The notes below the pieces were generated by a model, which worked only from the letters and a program-made list of their open reading frames with translations, was not told where the DNA came from and did no database searches. Positions 17,194 to 25,284 of a stretch of DNA of 64,000 bases are shown here, one piece after another (position 1 is the first letter of the stretch; each line of letters opens with the position of its first letter). The DNA is from Actinomycetota bacterium (GTDB lineage: Bacteria > Actinomycetota > Nitriliruptoria > Nitriliruptorales > Nitriliruptoraceae), in NCBI GenBank assembly GCA_019347575.1, contig JAHWKY010000003.1, positions 62,001 to 126,000 of the forward strand, in the 5' to 3' direction. The position numbers were made by a program, and so were the translations under genes.

Positions 17194-18498
17194 ATGACGA
17201 CGATCGCCCTCGTCCCGGCGCGAGGTGGTTCGAAGGGGCTGCCCGGCAAGAACCTCGCACGCGTCGCCGGGCGGACACTCGTCGCTCGCGCCGTGCAGGT
17301 CGCCGCGGCGTGTCCCGAGATCGACGAGATCGTGGTCTCCAGTGACGACGACGCCATCCTGCACGAGGGAGAGGTCAGCGGCGCAACGCCGCTGCGTCGA
17401 CCTGCCCAACTCGCGACCGACGAGGCGCCGACCCTGGATGTGGTCGCCCATCTCCTCGCGGAGCGGCCGGACGCGGACCTACTCGTGCTGCTGCAACCGA
17501 CCTCGCCGCTGCGCAGCCCGGACGATGTCCAGGCCTGTCTGCGGTCGGTCGGCTCGGCACCGGTCGCCGTGACGGTCACACCGGTCGAGCATCCGATCGA
17601 GTGGACGTTCCGCCTCGGAACGGGAGGCGAGCTCCTGCCGGCTTCGGGCTGGGACGGTGTGGTGGGACGTCGTCAGGACGCGTCATCGACGTACCGACTG
17701 ACGGGCGCGGTCTACGTGGCTCGGGCCGAGCATCTGCGTGCTGGAGGGGCGCTCGTCGGGCCGGGCACAGTCGGTATCGTGACACCGCGCGCGCGGGCGA
17801 TCGACGTCGACGACCATCACGATCTCCTCGTCGCGCGCATCCTGGCGGCGGAGAGCGGAGACGGGAGCAAGGTGGCCGATGAGGTGGTCCTCTTCGGCGG
17901 GGGAGGTCACGCTCGAGCCGTCGCGGACGCCCTGGGGCGGATGGGGACCGAGGTCGTGGCCATCGTCGATCCGGCGGCAGACCGAGCCGTCGAGGGCGTG
18001 CGTGTGGTCACCTCGGACCCGGCGGGCATCGAGCTGACCCGCGAGCTGGGGGTCGCCGCGGTGGTCGCCATCGGAGATAACGCGACCCGTCGCGCGCTCT
18101 GCGTGCGCATCTCCAACGCGGGTGTCTCGCTCCCACCCATCGTCGCGCGGACGGCAACCGTGGCTCGCGACGCGCAGCTCGGGTCGGGATCTGTGGTGCT
18201 CGAGCACGCGCACGTCGGGCCCGGAGCTCGCGTCGGCGCGGCCGCCATCGTCAACACCCACAGCGTCGTCGAACACGGCTGCGTCGTCGGGCCGGGAGCC
18301 CACGTTGCGCCAGGCGCCGTCCTCAACGGAGGCGTCGAGGTCGGAGACGAGGCGCTGGTCGGCGCCGGCGCGGTGGCGCTACCGCTCAGCCGCGTCGGGA
18401 GGCACGCTCGCGTGGGAGCTGGTGCCGTCGTCCGCGATGACGTCCCCGACCACGTCACCGTCGCGGGCGTGCCAGCACGGACCCTGGGACCCTCGTGA
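17194..18498 (+). CDS. CMP-nonulosonate synthetase fused to NeuD-type acetyltransferase (LegF-LegH)
   Basis: A 434-residue fusion; the ATG at 17194 begins the conserved NeuA sequence. Residues 1-225 are CMP-sialic-acid-type cytidylyltransferase: ALVPARGGSKGLPGKN (nucleotide loop), LLQPTSPLRS and DASSTYRLTGAVYV. From about residue 229 a PglD/NeuD-like part starts with DEVVLFGGGGHARAVADALG and continues with left-handed helix repeats to the end (VGPGARVGAAAIVNTHSVVE, GCVVGPGAHVAPGA, VAGVPARTLG). In legionaminic biosynthesis the acetyltransferase (LegH) acts early and the CMP-ligase (LegF) last, so the fusion joins two non-consecutive steps. The next gene, a NeuB-type synthase, overlaps by GTGA. 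Classic NeuA/NeuD for sialic acid is the alternative, but the flanking LegC and PtmE-like genes favour legionaminic acid. Confidence 0.87.
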   Translation: MTTIALVPARGGSKGLPGKNLARVAGRTLVARAVQVAAACPEIDEIVVSSDDDAILHEGEVSGATPLRRPAQLATDEAPTLDVVAHLLAERPDADLLVLLQPTSPLRSPDDVQACLRSVGSAPVAVTVTPVEHPIEWTFRLGTGGELLPASGWDGVVGRRQDASSTYRLTGAVYVARAEHLRAGGALVGPGTVGIVTPRARAIDVDDHHDLLVARILAAESGDGSKVADEVVLFGGGGHARAVADALGRMGTEVVAIVDPAADRAVEGVRVVTSDPAGIELTRELGVAAVVAIGDNATRRALCVRISNAGVSLPPIVARTATVARDAQLGSGSVVLEHAHVGPGARVGAAAIVNTHSVVEHGCVVGPGAHVAPGAVLNGGVEVGDEALVGAGAVALPLSRVGRHARVGAGAVVRDDVPDHVTVAGVPARTLGPS

Positions 18499-19559
18499 CC
18501 TCGTCGGACATCCGCCTCGCGGACGGGACGCTCATCGGAGAGGGCCGCCCGTGTTTCGTGATCGCCGAGGCGGGTGTCAACCACAACGGCGAGGTGCAGC
18601 TCGCCCACGATCTGGTCGATGTGGCCGCCGAGGCACGAGCCGATGCGGTCAAGTTCCAGACGTTCGATCCGGCAGCGTTGAGCGGTGAGGCTGCGGAGAC
18701 CGCTCCCTACCAGGTGCGCACGACGGGACTGCGGTCGCAGCGAGGCATGCTCGAGTCGCTGACGCTGCCTGCGTCTGCGTGGGCGGAGCTACGCGACCAC
18801 GCTGCTGAGCGCGGCCTCGTCTTCCTCTCGACACCGTTCGATGTGGGTAGTGCCGAGCTGCTCCTCGATCTCGGTGTTCCGGCGCTCAAGGTGCCGTCGG
18901 GGGAACTCGACAACCTGCCGTTCATCCGCTCGCTCGCTCGTCTCGATCGACCGCTGCTCATCTCGACTGGCATGGGCACACTCGATGAGGTGAAGGCGGC
19001 GCTCGATGCGGCCGCTGAGGCCCCCGGGACAGCGCTCTTCCACTGCGTCACCGCGTACCCCACCCCCGCGGGTGACGCGAACCTCCTCGCGATCCGAACG
19101 CTGCGACAGCAGTTCGAGGTCCCGGTCGGCTGGTCCGACCACACCGTCGGGCCCGTCACGGCGGTGGCGTCCGTCGCCCTCGGAGCAGCGCTCATCGAGA
19201 AGCATCTGACGCTGGACCGCGGGATGGCGGGACCGGATCACGAAGCGTCGGAGGATCCCGGTTCGTTCGCCTTCTTCGTCGAGGCGGTGCGCGAGGCAGA
19301 GACAGCACTCGGAGACGGTGTCAAGCGGCCCCGACCCTCGGAGGAACCGAACCGCATCGCAGCTCGACGGAGTTGGCACGCCGCGCGCGACCTCGCCACG
19401 GGAACCACCCTCGCCGATGCCGATGTGGTCGCGTTGCGTCCCGCGACAGGGCTATCACCCTCCGTCCCGGTCGCGGGGTTGACCCTCGTGCGCGATGTCG
19501 CAGCCGGAGCCGTCATCACCGCCGCCGATCTGACGTCTCGCCCGGACGCCCAAAGATGA
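18495..19559 (+). CDS. legI: NeuB/LegI-type nonulosonate synthase
   Basis: A 354-residue synthase condensing PEP with a ManNAc-type sugar to a nine-carbon acid. The TIM-barrel part has FVIAEAGVNHNGEVQLAHDL, AVKFQTFDP, FLSTPFD, GWSDHT and EKHLTLDR with a following GPDHEAS, all family landmarks for metal and PEP binding. The C-terminal 60 residues form a SAF/antifreeze-like domain (SWHAARDLATGTTLADADV) that closes the active site in NeuB dimers. The GTG start overlaps the fusion gene and the stop overlaps the NeuC-type gene (ATGAG). It is the key step of the operon; whether the product is legionaminic or N-acetylneuraminic acid depends on the substrate supplied by LegG. Confidence 0.92.
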   Translation: MTSSDIRLADGTLIGEGRPCFVIAEAGVNHNGEVQLAHDLVDVAAEARADAVKFQTFDPAALSGEAAETAPYQVRTTGLRSQRGMLESLTLPASAWAELRDHAAERGLVFLSTPFDVGSAELLLDLGVPALKVPSGELDNLPFIRSLARLDRPLLISTGMGTLDEVKAALDAAAEAPGTALFHCVTAYPTPAGDANLLAIRTLRQQFEVPVGWSDHTVGPVTAVASVALGAALIEKHLTLDRGMAGPDHEASEDPGSFAFFVEAVREAETALGDGVKRPRPSEEPNRIAARRSWHAARDLATGTTLADADVVALRPATGLSPSVPVAGLTLVRDVAAGAVITAADLTSRPDAQR

Positions 19560-20722
19560 GGACCATCGCCGTCTTCACCGGCACCCGTGCCGAGTACGGG
19601 CTGCTGTACTGGGTGCTGCGCGAACTCGAACAACGACCCGAGGTGGCACTCCAGCTCATCGTCGCGGGCACGCACCTCTCTCCAGAGTACGGACACACGG
19701 TGGACGTGATCGTCGAGGATGGGTTCCCGGTCGGCGCGCGGATCGAGATGTTGCTCTCGAGCGACACCCCGGTCGGGGTGACGAAGTCCGGTGGTTTGGC
19801 GCTGATCGGGCTGGCCGACGCGCTCGACCGCCTCCAGCCCGACCTGCTGCTGCTCGTGGGGGACCGCTACGAGGCGGCCGCCGCCGCCTTCGCCGCCGCG
19901 ATCGCACGGGTACCGGTCGCCCACATCCACGGTGGCGAGGTGACCGAAGGGGCCGTGGACGATCAGCTGCGTCACGCGATCACCAAGCTCTCGCACCTCC
20001 ACCTCGTCGCGGCGCCCGAGTTCGCCCGTCGCGTGACGCAGATGGGAGAGGACCCAGCCTGCGTCCACGTCGTCGGGGCGCCGGGTCTGGACCACGTGCT
20101 ACGACTCGACCTGCTCGACCGATCCGGCCTCGAGGCCGAGCTCGGGCTCGAACTGCGCGTACCGACGTTCCTTGTGACCTACCACCCGGCGACACGGTCG
20201 ACGACCTCTCGGCCTGGCCTCGTCGCCCTGATCGATGCCCTGGAACGTTTCCCGGACGCGACGGTGGTGTTCACGTACCCGAACGCGGACGTCGAGGGAC
20301 GAGCGCTCGGCGACGAGATCGAACGGTACGTGGCGGTCCGCCCCGGCCCCACGGGACTGTTCACGTCCCTGGGGCAGCGTCGGTACCTCAGCGCCGTACG
20401 CCACGCCGATGTGGTGGTGGGCAACTCCTCGAGCGGTCTCATCGAGGCACCGGCGCTCGGAACCCCGACGGTCAACATCGGCCCGCGCCAGCAAGGTCGG
20501 TTACGCGGCGAGACCGTCATCGACGCCGAGGCATCCTCCGACGCCATCGAGTCCGCGATACGCCGCGCCCTCGAGCCGGATTTCCGTGAGCTGTGCGCGT
20601 CCGCCGGCTCGCCCTACGGCGACGGCCGCTCCGCCGCACGGATCGTTGACATCGTCACGAGCGTCGACCTGGCCGCGATCACCCGGAAGCGTTTCCACGA
20701 CGTCGGGCTAGGGGAGGCCTGA
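19556..20722 (+). CDS. legG: Hydrolysing UDP/GDP-sugar 2-epimerase (NeuC/LegG-like)
   Basis: A 388-residue enzyme; the ATG at 19556 overlaps the synthase stop and opens the conserved MRTIAVFTGTRAEYGLLYWV. Further landmarks are LIVAGTHLSPEYGHTVDVI, LLVGDRYEAAAAAFAAA, HIHGGEVTEGAVDDQLRHAI and, near residue 280, GNSSSGLIEAPALGTPTVNI. These mark the hydrolysing branch, which releases the nucleotide while inverting C2, unlike the WbpI-like gene at 7854. It supplies the free 6-deoxy-mannose-type or ManNAc substrate to the synthase. The next gene overlaps by one base. Confidence 0.92.
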   Translation: MRTIAVFTGTRAEYGLLYWVLRELEQRPEVALQLIVAGTHLSPEYGHTVDVIVEDGFPVGARIEMLLSSDTPVGVTKSGGLALIGLADALDRLQPDLLLLVGDRYEAAAAAFAAAIARVPVAHIHGGEVTEGAVDDQLRHAITKLSHLHLVAAPEFARRVTQMGEDPACVHVVGAPGLDHVLRLDLLDRSGLEAELGLELRVPTFLVTYHPATRSTTSRPGLVALIDALERFPDATVVFTYPNADVEGRALGDEIERYVAVRPGPTGLFTSLGQRRYLSAVRHADVVVGNSSSGLIEAPALGTPTVNIGPRQQGRLRGETVIDAEASSDAIESAIRRALEPDFRELCASAGSPYGDGRSAARIVDIVTSVDLAAITRKRFHDVGLGEA

Positions 20723-21771
20723 TGTACGAGCAACTCCAAGCGGTGCTCATCGGTCCGGATGCGACCATCCGGGACGCGATGGAGACGATCGACATCGGTG
20801 CCGTGGAGATCGCACTCGTCGTGACGGGTGACGGCCACCTGCTGGGCACGGTGAGCGACGGCGACATCCGTCGCGCTCTGCTCGGGGGCGCGACGCTCGA
20901 GGATCTCGTGGAGCCGATCATGGCGGCCTCCCCGACGGTGGTGTCGCCGGACGCGTCACGCGCGGACGTCCTCGACCTCATGCGAGCACGATCGCTCAGT
21001 CAGGTCCCCGTCGTCGGCGCCGAGGGTCGACTCGTCGGACTCCACGTCATGCGCGAACTCCTCGGCAGTGTCGAGCGTGACAACTGGGCCGTCATAATGG
21101 CTGGGGGTCGCGGGACCCGCCTCGGTTCGCTGACCGCCGAGACGCCCAAGCCGATGCTCCGGGTCGCCGGCCGCCCCATCCTCGAGCGCATCGTTCTGCA
21201 CCTCGTCGGTTCAGGGATCCGGCGCATCTACCTCGCTGTGAACTACCTCGCAGAGATCGTCGAGGAGCACTTCGGCGACGGCAGCAGCCACGGCTGCTCG
21301 ATCCGGTACCTGCGCGAGGATGCCGATCGACCACTCGGCAGCGCGGGAGCGCTGGGCCTGCTCCACGAGACCGGCGCCATTCCTGCCGACCCGGTGCTGG
21401 TCATGAACGGCGACCTGATCACCGACTTCAACGTCGGCGCGATGCTCGAACGTCACGCGGCAGGCAAGGGTGTCGCAACGTTGGCCGTGAAGGAGTACCG
21501 CCACCAGGTTCCCTTCGGCGTCGTCGAGGAGCGTGAGGGCTGCGTGGTCGATCTGCTCGAGAAGCCGATCAGCACGTGGCAGGTCAACGCCGGGATCTAC
21601 GCCATCGAACCGGTGCTCCTTCCACGCGTCCCGACCGACCGCGAGTTCCCCATGACGGAGCTGCTCGAGGATGCTCGCGCACGGGGTGAGCGGGTCACCA
21701 CGTGGCGGATGACCGCCGACTGGCAGGACGTCGGACAGCCCGCGGAGCTCCGTCGGGCGCGAGGGGAGTGA
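20722..21771 (+). CDS. CBS-domain sugar nucleotidyltransferase (PtmE-like)
   Basis: A 349-residue two-part enzyme. Residues 1-118 hold a pair of CBS motifs (HLLGTVSDGDIRRALLGG, then SLSQVPVVGAEGRLVGLHVM). From residue 125 a sugar-1-phosphate nucleotidyltransferase follows: AVIMAGGRGTRLGSL (nucleotide loop), TPKPMLRVAGRPILE, VMNGDLITDFN and DWQDVGQPAEL. This arrangement is that of Campylobacter PtmE, which makes GDP-glucosamine to start GDP-linked legionaminic synthesis. Its position between LegG and LegC supports that role; mannose-1-phosphate guanylyltransferase is the generic alternative. The CBS pair could sense adenylates, but no ligand can be read from sequence. Confidence 0.85.
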   Translation: MYEQLQAVLIGPDATIRDAMETIDIGAVEIALVVTGDGHLLGTVSDGDIRRALLGGATLEDLVEPIMAASPTVVSPDASRADVLDLMRARSLSQVPVVGAEGRLVGLHVMRELLGSVERDNWAVIMAGGRGTRLGSLTAETPKPMLRVAGRPILERIVLHLVGSGIRRIYLAVNYLAEIVEEHFGDGSSHGCSIRYLREDADRPLGSAGALGLLHETGAIPADPVLVMNGDLITDFNVGAMLERHAAGKGVATLAVKEYRHQVPFGVVEEREGCVVDLLEKPISTWQVNAGIYAIEPVLLPRVPTDREFPMTELLEDARARGERVTTWRMTADWQDVGQPAELRRARGE

Positions 21772-21772
21772 C

Positions 21773-22915
21773 GTGACGGAGCGCCCCATCCCGCTGTCGG
21801 TCCCGTTGCTGGGCGGGAACGAGAGCCGCTACGTCGAGGAGTGCATCGAGACGAACTACGTGTCGTCGGTGGGGCCGTTCGTGGATCGGTTCGAGCAGGA
21901 GTTCGCGATCTCCGTGGGCGCACGGCACGCCGTGGCGTGTTCGACCGGGACGGCTGCGCTGCACGTTGCGTTGCGGCTCGCCGGCGCAGAACCGGGCGAA
22001 CTCGTCGCGCTGTCGAGCTTCACGTTCATCGCATCGGGCAACGCCGTGACCTACACCGGGGCGGCTCCGCTCTTCGTCGACAGCGAGCCACGGACGTGGA
22101 ACCTCGATGCGGAACTGCTGCACGACGAAGTCGTCCGCCGCGCTACGCGCGGCGGCGAGGTGCCGAAGGTCATCGAGGTCGTCCACATCCTGGGACACCC
22201 GTCGGAGCTGGAGCCCATCCTCGCCCTGCGTGACCGGTTCGACATACCGATCGTCGAGGACGCGGCGGAATCCCTCGGCGCCACGTACCGAACGGGGTCC
22301 CTGGCGGGACGCCACGTCGGCACCATCGGCTCCATGGGATGCTTCTCGTTCAACGGGAACAAGATCATCACCACCGGCGGTGGCGGCATGATCGTCACCG
22401 ACGACGCCGAGCTGGCGAGCCGTGCGAAGCACCTCACGACCCAGGCGAAACGACCCGGCCTCGGCTACGTCCACGACGAGGTGGGTTACAACTACCGCTT
22501 GACCAACGTCGCCGCGGCGATAGGGGTCGCGCAACTCGAACAGCTCCCGTCCTACCTGGATGCGAAGCGGAAGCTGGCTGCCAGGTACACGGAGGCCTTG
22601 GCCGAACTGCCTATCGACCCCGCACCTCACGCCGGGTGGGCTGACCCGTCCTTCTGGCTCTACTCGGTACTTCTCGCGGACGGTGCCCCACCGCGGGACC
22701 AGGTCCTCGACCGGCTGAACGAGGCAGGGGTCCTCGCTCGACCGCTGTGGCTGCCGCTGCATCGTCAGCCTCCGTACGAGGGCGCCATCTTCATCGGATC
22801 CACGGTGGCGGACGACCTGTACACCCGTGGCCTTTCGCTGCCCAGTTCGGTCGGTCTCACCGACGGCGAGTTCGAGCGCGTCGTTGAGGAGTTCCGGAAG
22901 GCACTCGGGACCTGA
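21773..22915 (+). CDS. legC: LegC-type sugar aminotransferase
   Basis: A 380-residue DegT-family enzyme starting at GTG, one base after the previous stop. The opening IPLSVPLLGGNESRYVEECI followed by TNYVSSVGPFVDRFE is characteristic of the LegC subgroup. The PLP lysine is about K197 in SFNGNKIITTGGGG, and IVEDAAESLGATYR is the cofactor-stacking segment. LegC aminates C4 of a nucleotide-linked 4-keto-6-deoxy sugar produced by the LegB dehydratase, which I did not find here. It closes the operon; a fresh promoter-like TAGCCT follows at 22924. Confidence 0.88.
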   Translation: MTERPIPLSVPLLGGNESRYVEECIETNYVSSVGPFVDRFEQEFAISVGARHAVACSTGTAALHVALRLAGAEPGELVALSSFTFIASGNAVTYTGAAPLFVDSEPRTWNLDAELLHDEVVRRATRGGEVPKVIEVVHILGHPSELEPILALRDRFDIPIVEDAAESLGATYRTGSLAGRHVGTIGSMGCFSFNGNKIITTGGGGMIVTDDAELASRAKHLTTQAKRPGLGYVHDEVGYNYRLTNVAAAIGVAQLEQLPSYLDAKRKLAARYTEALAELPIDPAPHAGWADPSFWLYSVLLADGAPPRDQVLDRLNEAGVLARPLWLPLHRQPPYEGAIFIGSTVADDLYTRGLSLPSSVGLTDGEFERVVEEFRKALGT

Positions 22916-22923
22916 GGCAGCGG

Positions 22924-22929
22924 TAGCCT
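22924..22929 (+). promoter_or_regulatory. Candidate -10 box (TAGCCT) of the sugar dehydrogenase gene
   Basis: TAGCCT lies 48 bases before the ATG at 22977, in a 61-base spacer after legC. The same hexamer recurs before guaA, pcrA and the M20 peptidase gene, which supports it as a housekeeping promoter form here. No -35 is assigned. Confidence 0.4.
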
Positions 22930-22976
22930 CGTCGTTGGACGCGCTCGCGTCTGGATCCGCAGAAGAGAGGTCCCGG

Positions 22977-24272
22977 ATGGACGTCTGCATGGTCGCGCTC
23001 GGCAAGATCGGTCTGCCCCTGGCGGTGCAGATCGCGAGCAAAGGCCACCGCGTGCGGGGCGTGGACATCGATGAGCGCGTCGTGGATCTCGTCAACAGCG
23101 GTCACGAGCCGTTCCCCGGCGAGGCGGATCTCGATGTGCGGCTCAAGGACGTGGTCGAGCGTGGACTGCTCACCGCGACGACGGACGGGGCCGGGGCGGT
23201 AGCCGCCTCCGAGATCGTGGTCGTGGTCGTTCCGCTGATCGTCGATGCCGTTGGTCGCCCCGACTTCGGGGCGTTAGACGCCGCGACGCAGACGGTCGCC
23301 GCGGGGTTGCGGCCGGGCACCCTGGTCAGCTACGAGACCACGCTCCCGGTCCATACGACGAGACGGCGCTTCGGTCCGATGCTGGAGCGTGGGAGCGGTC
23401 TGACCGTCGGGCAGGACCTGTTCCTGTGTCACAGCCCCGAGCGTGTCTTCAGCGGACGGGTCTTCAGCGATCTTCGGCGCTACCCCAAGCTCGTGGGGGG
23501 TACCGATCCGGAGAGCGCGCGCCGCGCCGTGGCGTTCTACGAGGCCGTCCTCGATCTGGACGAGCGCCCCGACCTCGATCGTCCGAACGGTGTGTGGGAC
23601 CTGGGCAGCGCCGAGGCCGCGGAACTGGCCAAGCTCGTCGAGACGACGTACCGCGACGTCAACATCGCGCTCGCGAACGAGTTCGCGGTCTTCGCCGACC
23701 GCATCGGGGTCGACGTCTACGACGTGATCGCCGCTTCCAACAGCCAACCCTTCAGCCACGTGCACCAACCCGGTGTCGCGGTCGGGGGTCACTGCATCCC
23801 CGTGTACCCCCGCTTCTACCTGTCGACCCACGAGGATGCCGTGATCCCTCGTGCGGCCAGGACCGTGAACGAAGGGATGCCGAGGTACGCCGTCGAGCTC
23901 CTCTCGAACGCGACCGGGTCGCTGTCGGGAGCGCGGGTCGCGGTGCTGGGAGCGGCGTACCGTGGAGGGGTCAAGGAGACCGCCTTCAGCGGGGTCTTCC
24001 CACTTGTCGCGGAGCTCCGAAATGCTGGCGCGACAGCCCTGGTGCACGACCCCCTCTACGGAGACGACGAGCTCACCGAGCTGGGGTTCGCGCCGTACCG
24101 GTTCGGAGAGCCGGTCGACGCCGCGATCGTGCAGGCCGATCACCGCGAGTACGCGAGCATCGGCCCCGGCGAACTGCCGGGCATCCGGGTCCTCGTGGAC
24201 GGGCGGGCCTGCACCGACCCGGCCCGTTGGGAGCAGGTCCCGCGCCTGGTCATCGGTGCGGGCAGATCCTGA
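22977..24272 (+). CDS. wbpA: Nucleotide-sugar 6-dehydrogenase (WbpA/WecC-like)
   Basis: A 431-residue UDP-sugar dehydrogenase. The ATG at 22977 opens the Rossmann motif CMVALGKIGLPLAVQIASKG; the longer open frame upstream only overlaps legC. The family landmarks are CHSPERVFSG, YPKLVGGTDP, KLVETTYRDVNIALANE and the catalytic cysteine at about residue 273 in GGHCIPVYP. It oxidises C6 of a UDP-HexNAc to the uronic acid using two NAD. With the B/D/E/I-like genes at 5207-8927 it completes a UDP-diacetamido-uronic acid route. Simple UDP-ManNAcA or UDP-GlcNAcA formation is the alternative. The next gene follows after 10 bases. Confidence 0.88.
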   Translation: MDVCMVALGKIGLPLAVQIASKGHRVRGVDIDERVVDLVNSGHEPFPGEADLDVRLKDVVERGLLTATTDGAGAVAASEIVVVVVPLIVDAVGRPDFGALDAATQTVAAGLRPGTLVSYETTLPVHTTRRRFGPMLERGSGLTVGQDLFLCHSPERVFSGRVFSDLRRYPKLVGGTDPESARRAVAFYEAVLDLDERPDLDRPNGVWDLGSAEAAELAKLVETTYRDVNIALANEFAVFADRIGVDVYDVIAASNSQPFSHVHQPGVAVGGHCIPVYPRFYLSTHEDAVIPRAARTVNEGMPRYAVELLSNATGSLSGARVAVLGAAYRGGVKETAFSGVFPLVAELRNAGATALVHDPLYGDDELTELGFAPYRFGEPVDAAIVQADHREYASIGPGELPGIRVLVDGRACTDPARWEQVPRLVIGAGRS

Positions 24273-24282
24273 AGGTGGCGGC

Positions 24283-25284
24283 GTGGGACAGCTCGGACCG
24301 TTACCGCAGTCTCCGACGGTCTCGGTGATCGTTCCGGCGCGCGACGATGCTGATGGATTGCCTGCGGCCGTCGCGTCGGCCCTGGAGCAGCAGGTACCCG
24401 GTTCCCTCGAGGTGATCGTCGCGGTCGGGCCGTCGCGCGACGGGACCGAGACGGTGGCCGCCTCGCTGGCGGACTCCTCACCCGCCGTGAAGGTGGTGGC
24501 GAACCCGTGGGGTCTGACGTCGGCGGCGCTGAACGCGGCCATCGCCGCATCTTCCGGGGAGGTCGTCGTCCGGCTGGACGCCCACGCGGTCCTGCCGCCG
24601 GGGTACATCGCGCGGGCGATCGAGATCCTCCGTGACACCGGGGCGGTCAACGTCGGGGGACGCCAGGTCCCGGTTGCGGACGAGGGCTTCGCCAGAGCGG
24701 TCGCGCACGCGATGCGTTCCCCGGTCGGGAGCGGCGGTGCGACGTACCGTTCGGGTGCGCGCCCCGGCGTGGTCGACACGGTCTACCTCGGCGTCTTCCG
24801 GCGCCCCGCACTCGACCAGGTCGGTGGCTTCGACGAGACCCTGGTCCGCAACCAGGACTACGAACTCAACCACCGCCTCCGACGCGCCGGCGGGGTCGTC
24901 TTCTTCCATCCCGACCTGGCGGTGGAGTACCGGCCCCGTGACACGGTCGGAGCGCTGTGGCGCCAGTACTTCCAGTACGGGGCGTGGAAACGCCGCGTGC
25001 TTCGGCGGTTCCCTGGCTCCGTGCGGCTGCGTCAGCTCGTCGCACCGACGCTGGTGCTGGCGCTCGTCGTCGGGGCGGTGCTCGCTCTCACGTGGTCCCC
25101 CTGGCCGCTCGTGGGGCTGGTCACGGCGTGGATCTTCGTGCTCCTCGCTGGCGCGTGCGCGAGCGCTCGTTCGCTCGCGGCAACGCCTCCAGTTGCCGTT
25201 GCCCTGGCCGTGATGCACCTCGCCTGGGGGGTAGGCTTCCTCATCGGTCGGGCGACCGCGTCCCGACCCCCTCCCGAGCCATGA
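24283..25284 (+). CDS. GT2 glycosyltransferase, ExoA-like, membrane-bound
   Basis: A 333-residue GT-A enzyme. The GTG at 24283 sits behind GAAGG and precedes SVIVPARDDADGLPAAVASA, the GT2 first strand. The family DxD position is in RLDAHAVLPPGY; the later VGGFDETLVRNQDYELNHRL carries the ED/xxR-type acceptor segment. Two or three hydrophobic stretches lie in the last 80 residues (VLALVVGAVLALTWSPWPLV and after), so it should sit in the membrane as ExoA-type succinoglycan enzymes do. It is followed with an ATGA overlap by the priming transferase and probably adds an early sugar to the lipid carrier. Confidence 0.88.
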   Translation: MGQLGPLPQSPTVSVIVPARDDADGLPAAVASALEQQVPGSLEVIVAVGPSRDGTETVAASLADSSPAVKVVANPWGLTSAALNAAIAASSGEVVVRLDAHAVLPPGYIARAIEILRDTGAVNVGGRQVPVADEGFARAVAHAMRSPVGSGGATYRSGARPGVVDTVYLGVFRRPALDQVGGFDETLVRNQDYELNHRLRRAGGVVFFHPDLAVEYRPRDTVGALWRQYFQYGAWKRRVLRRFPGSVRLRQLVAPTLVLALVVGAVLALTWSPWPLVGLVTAWIFVLLAGACASARSLAATPPVAVALAVMHLAWGVGFLIGRATASRPPPEP

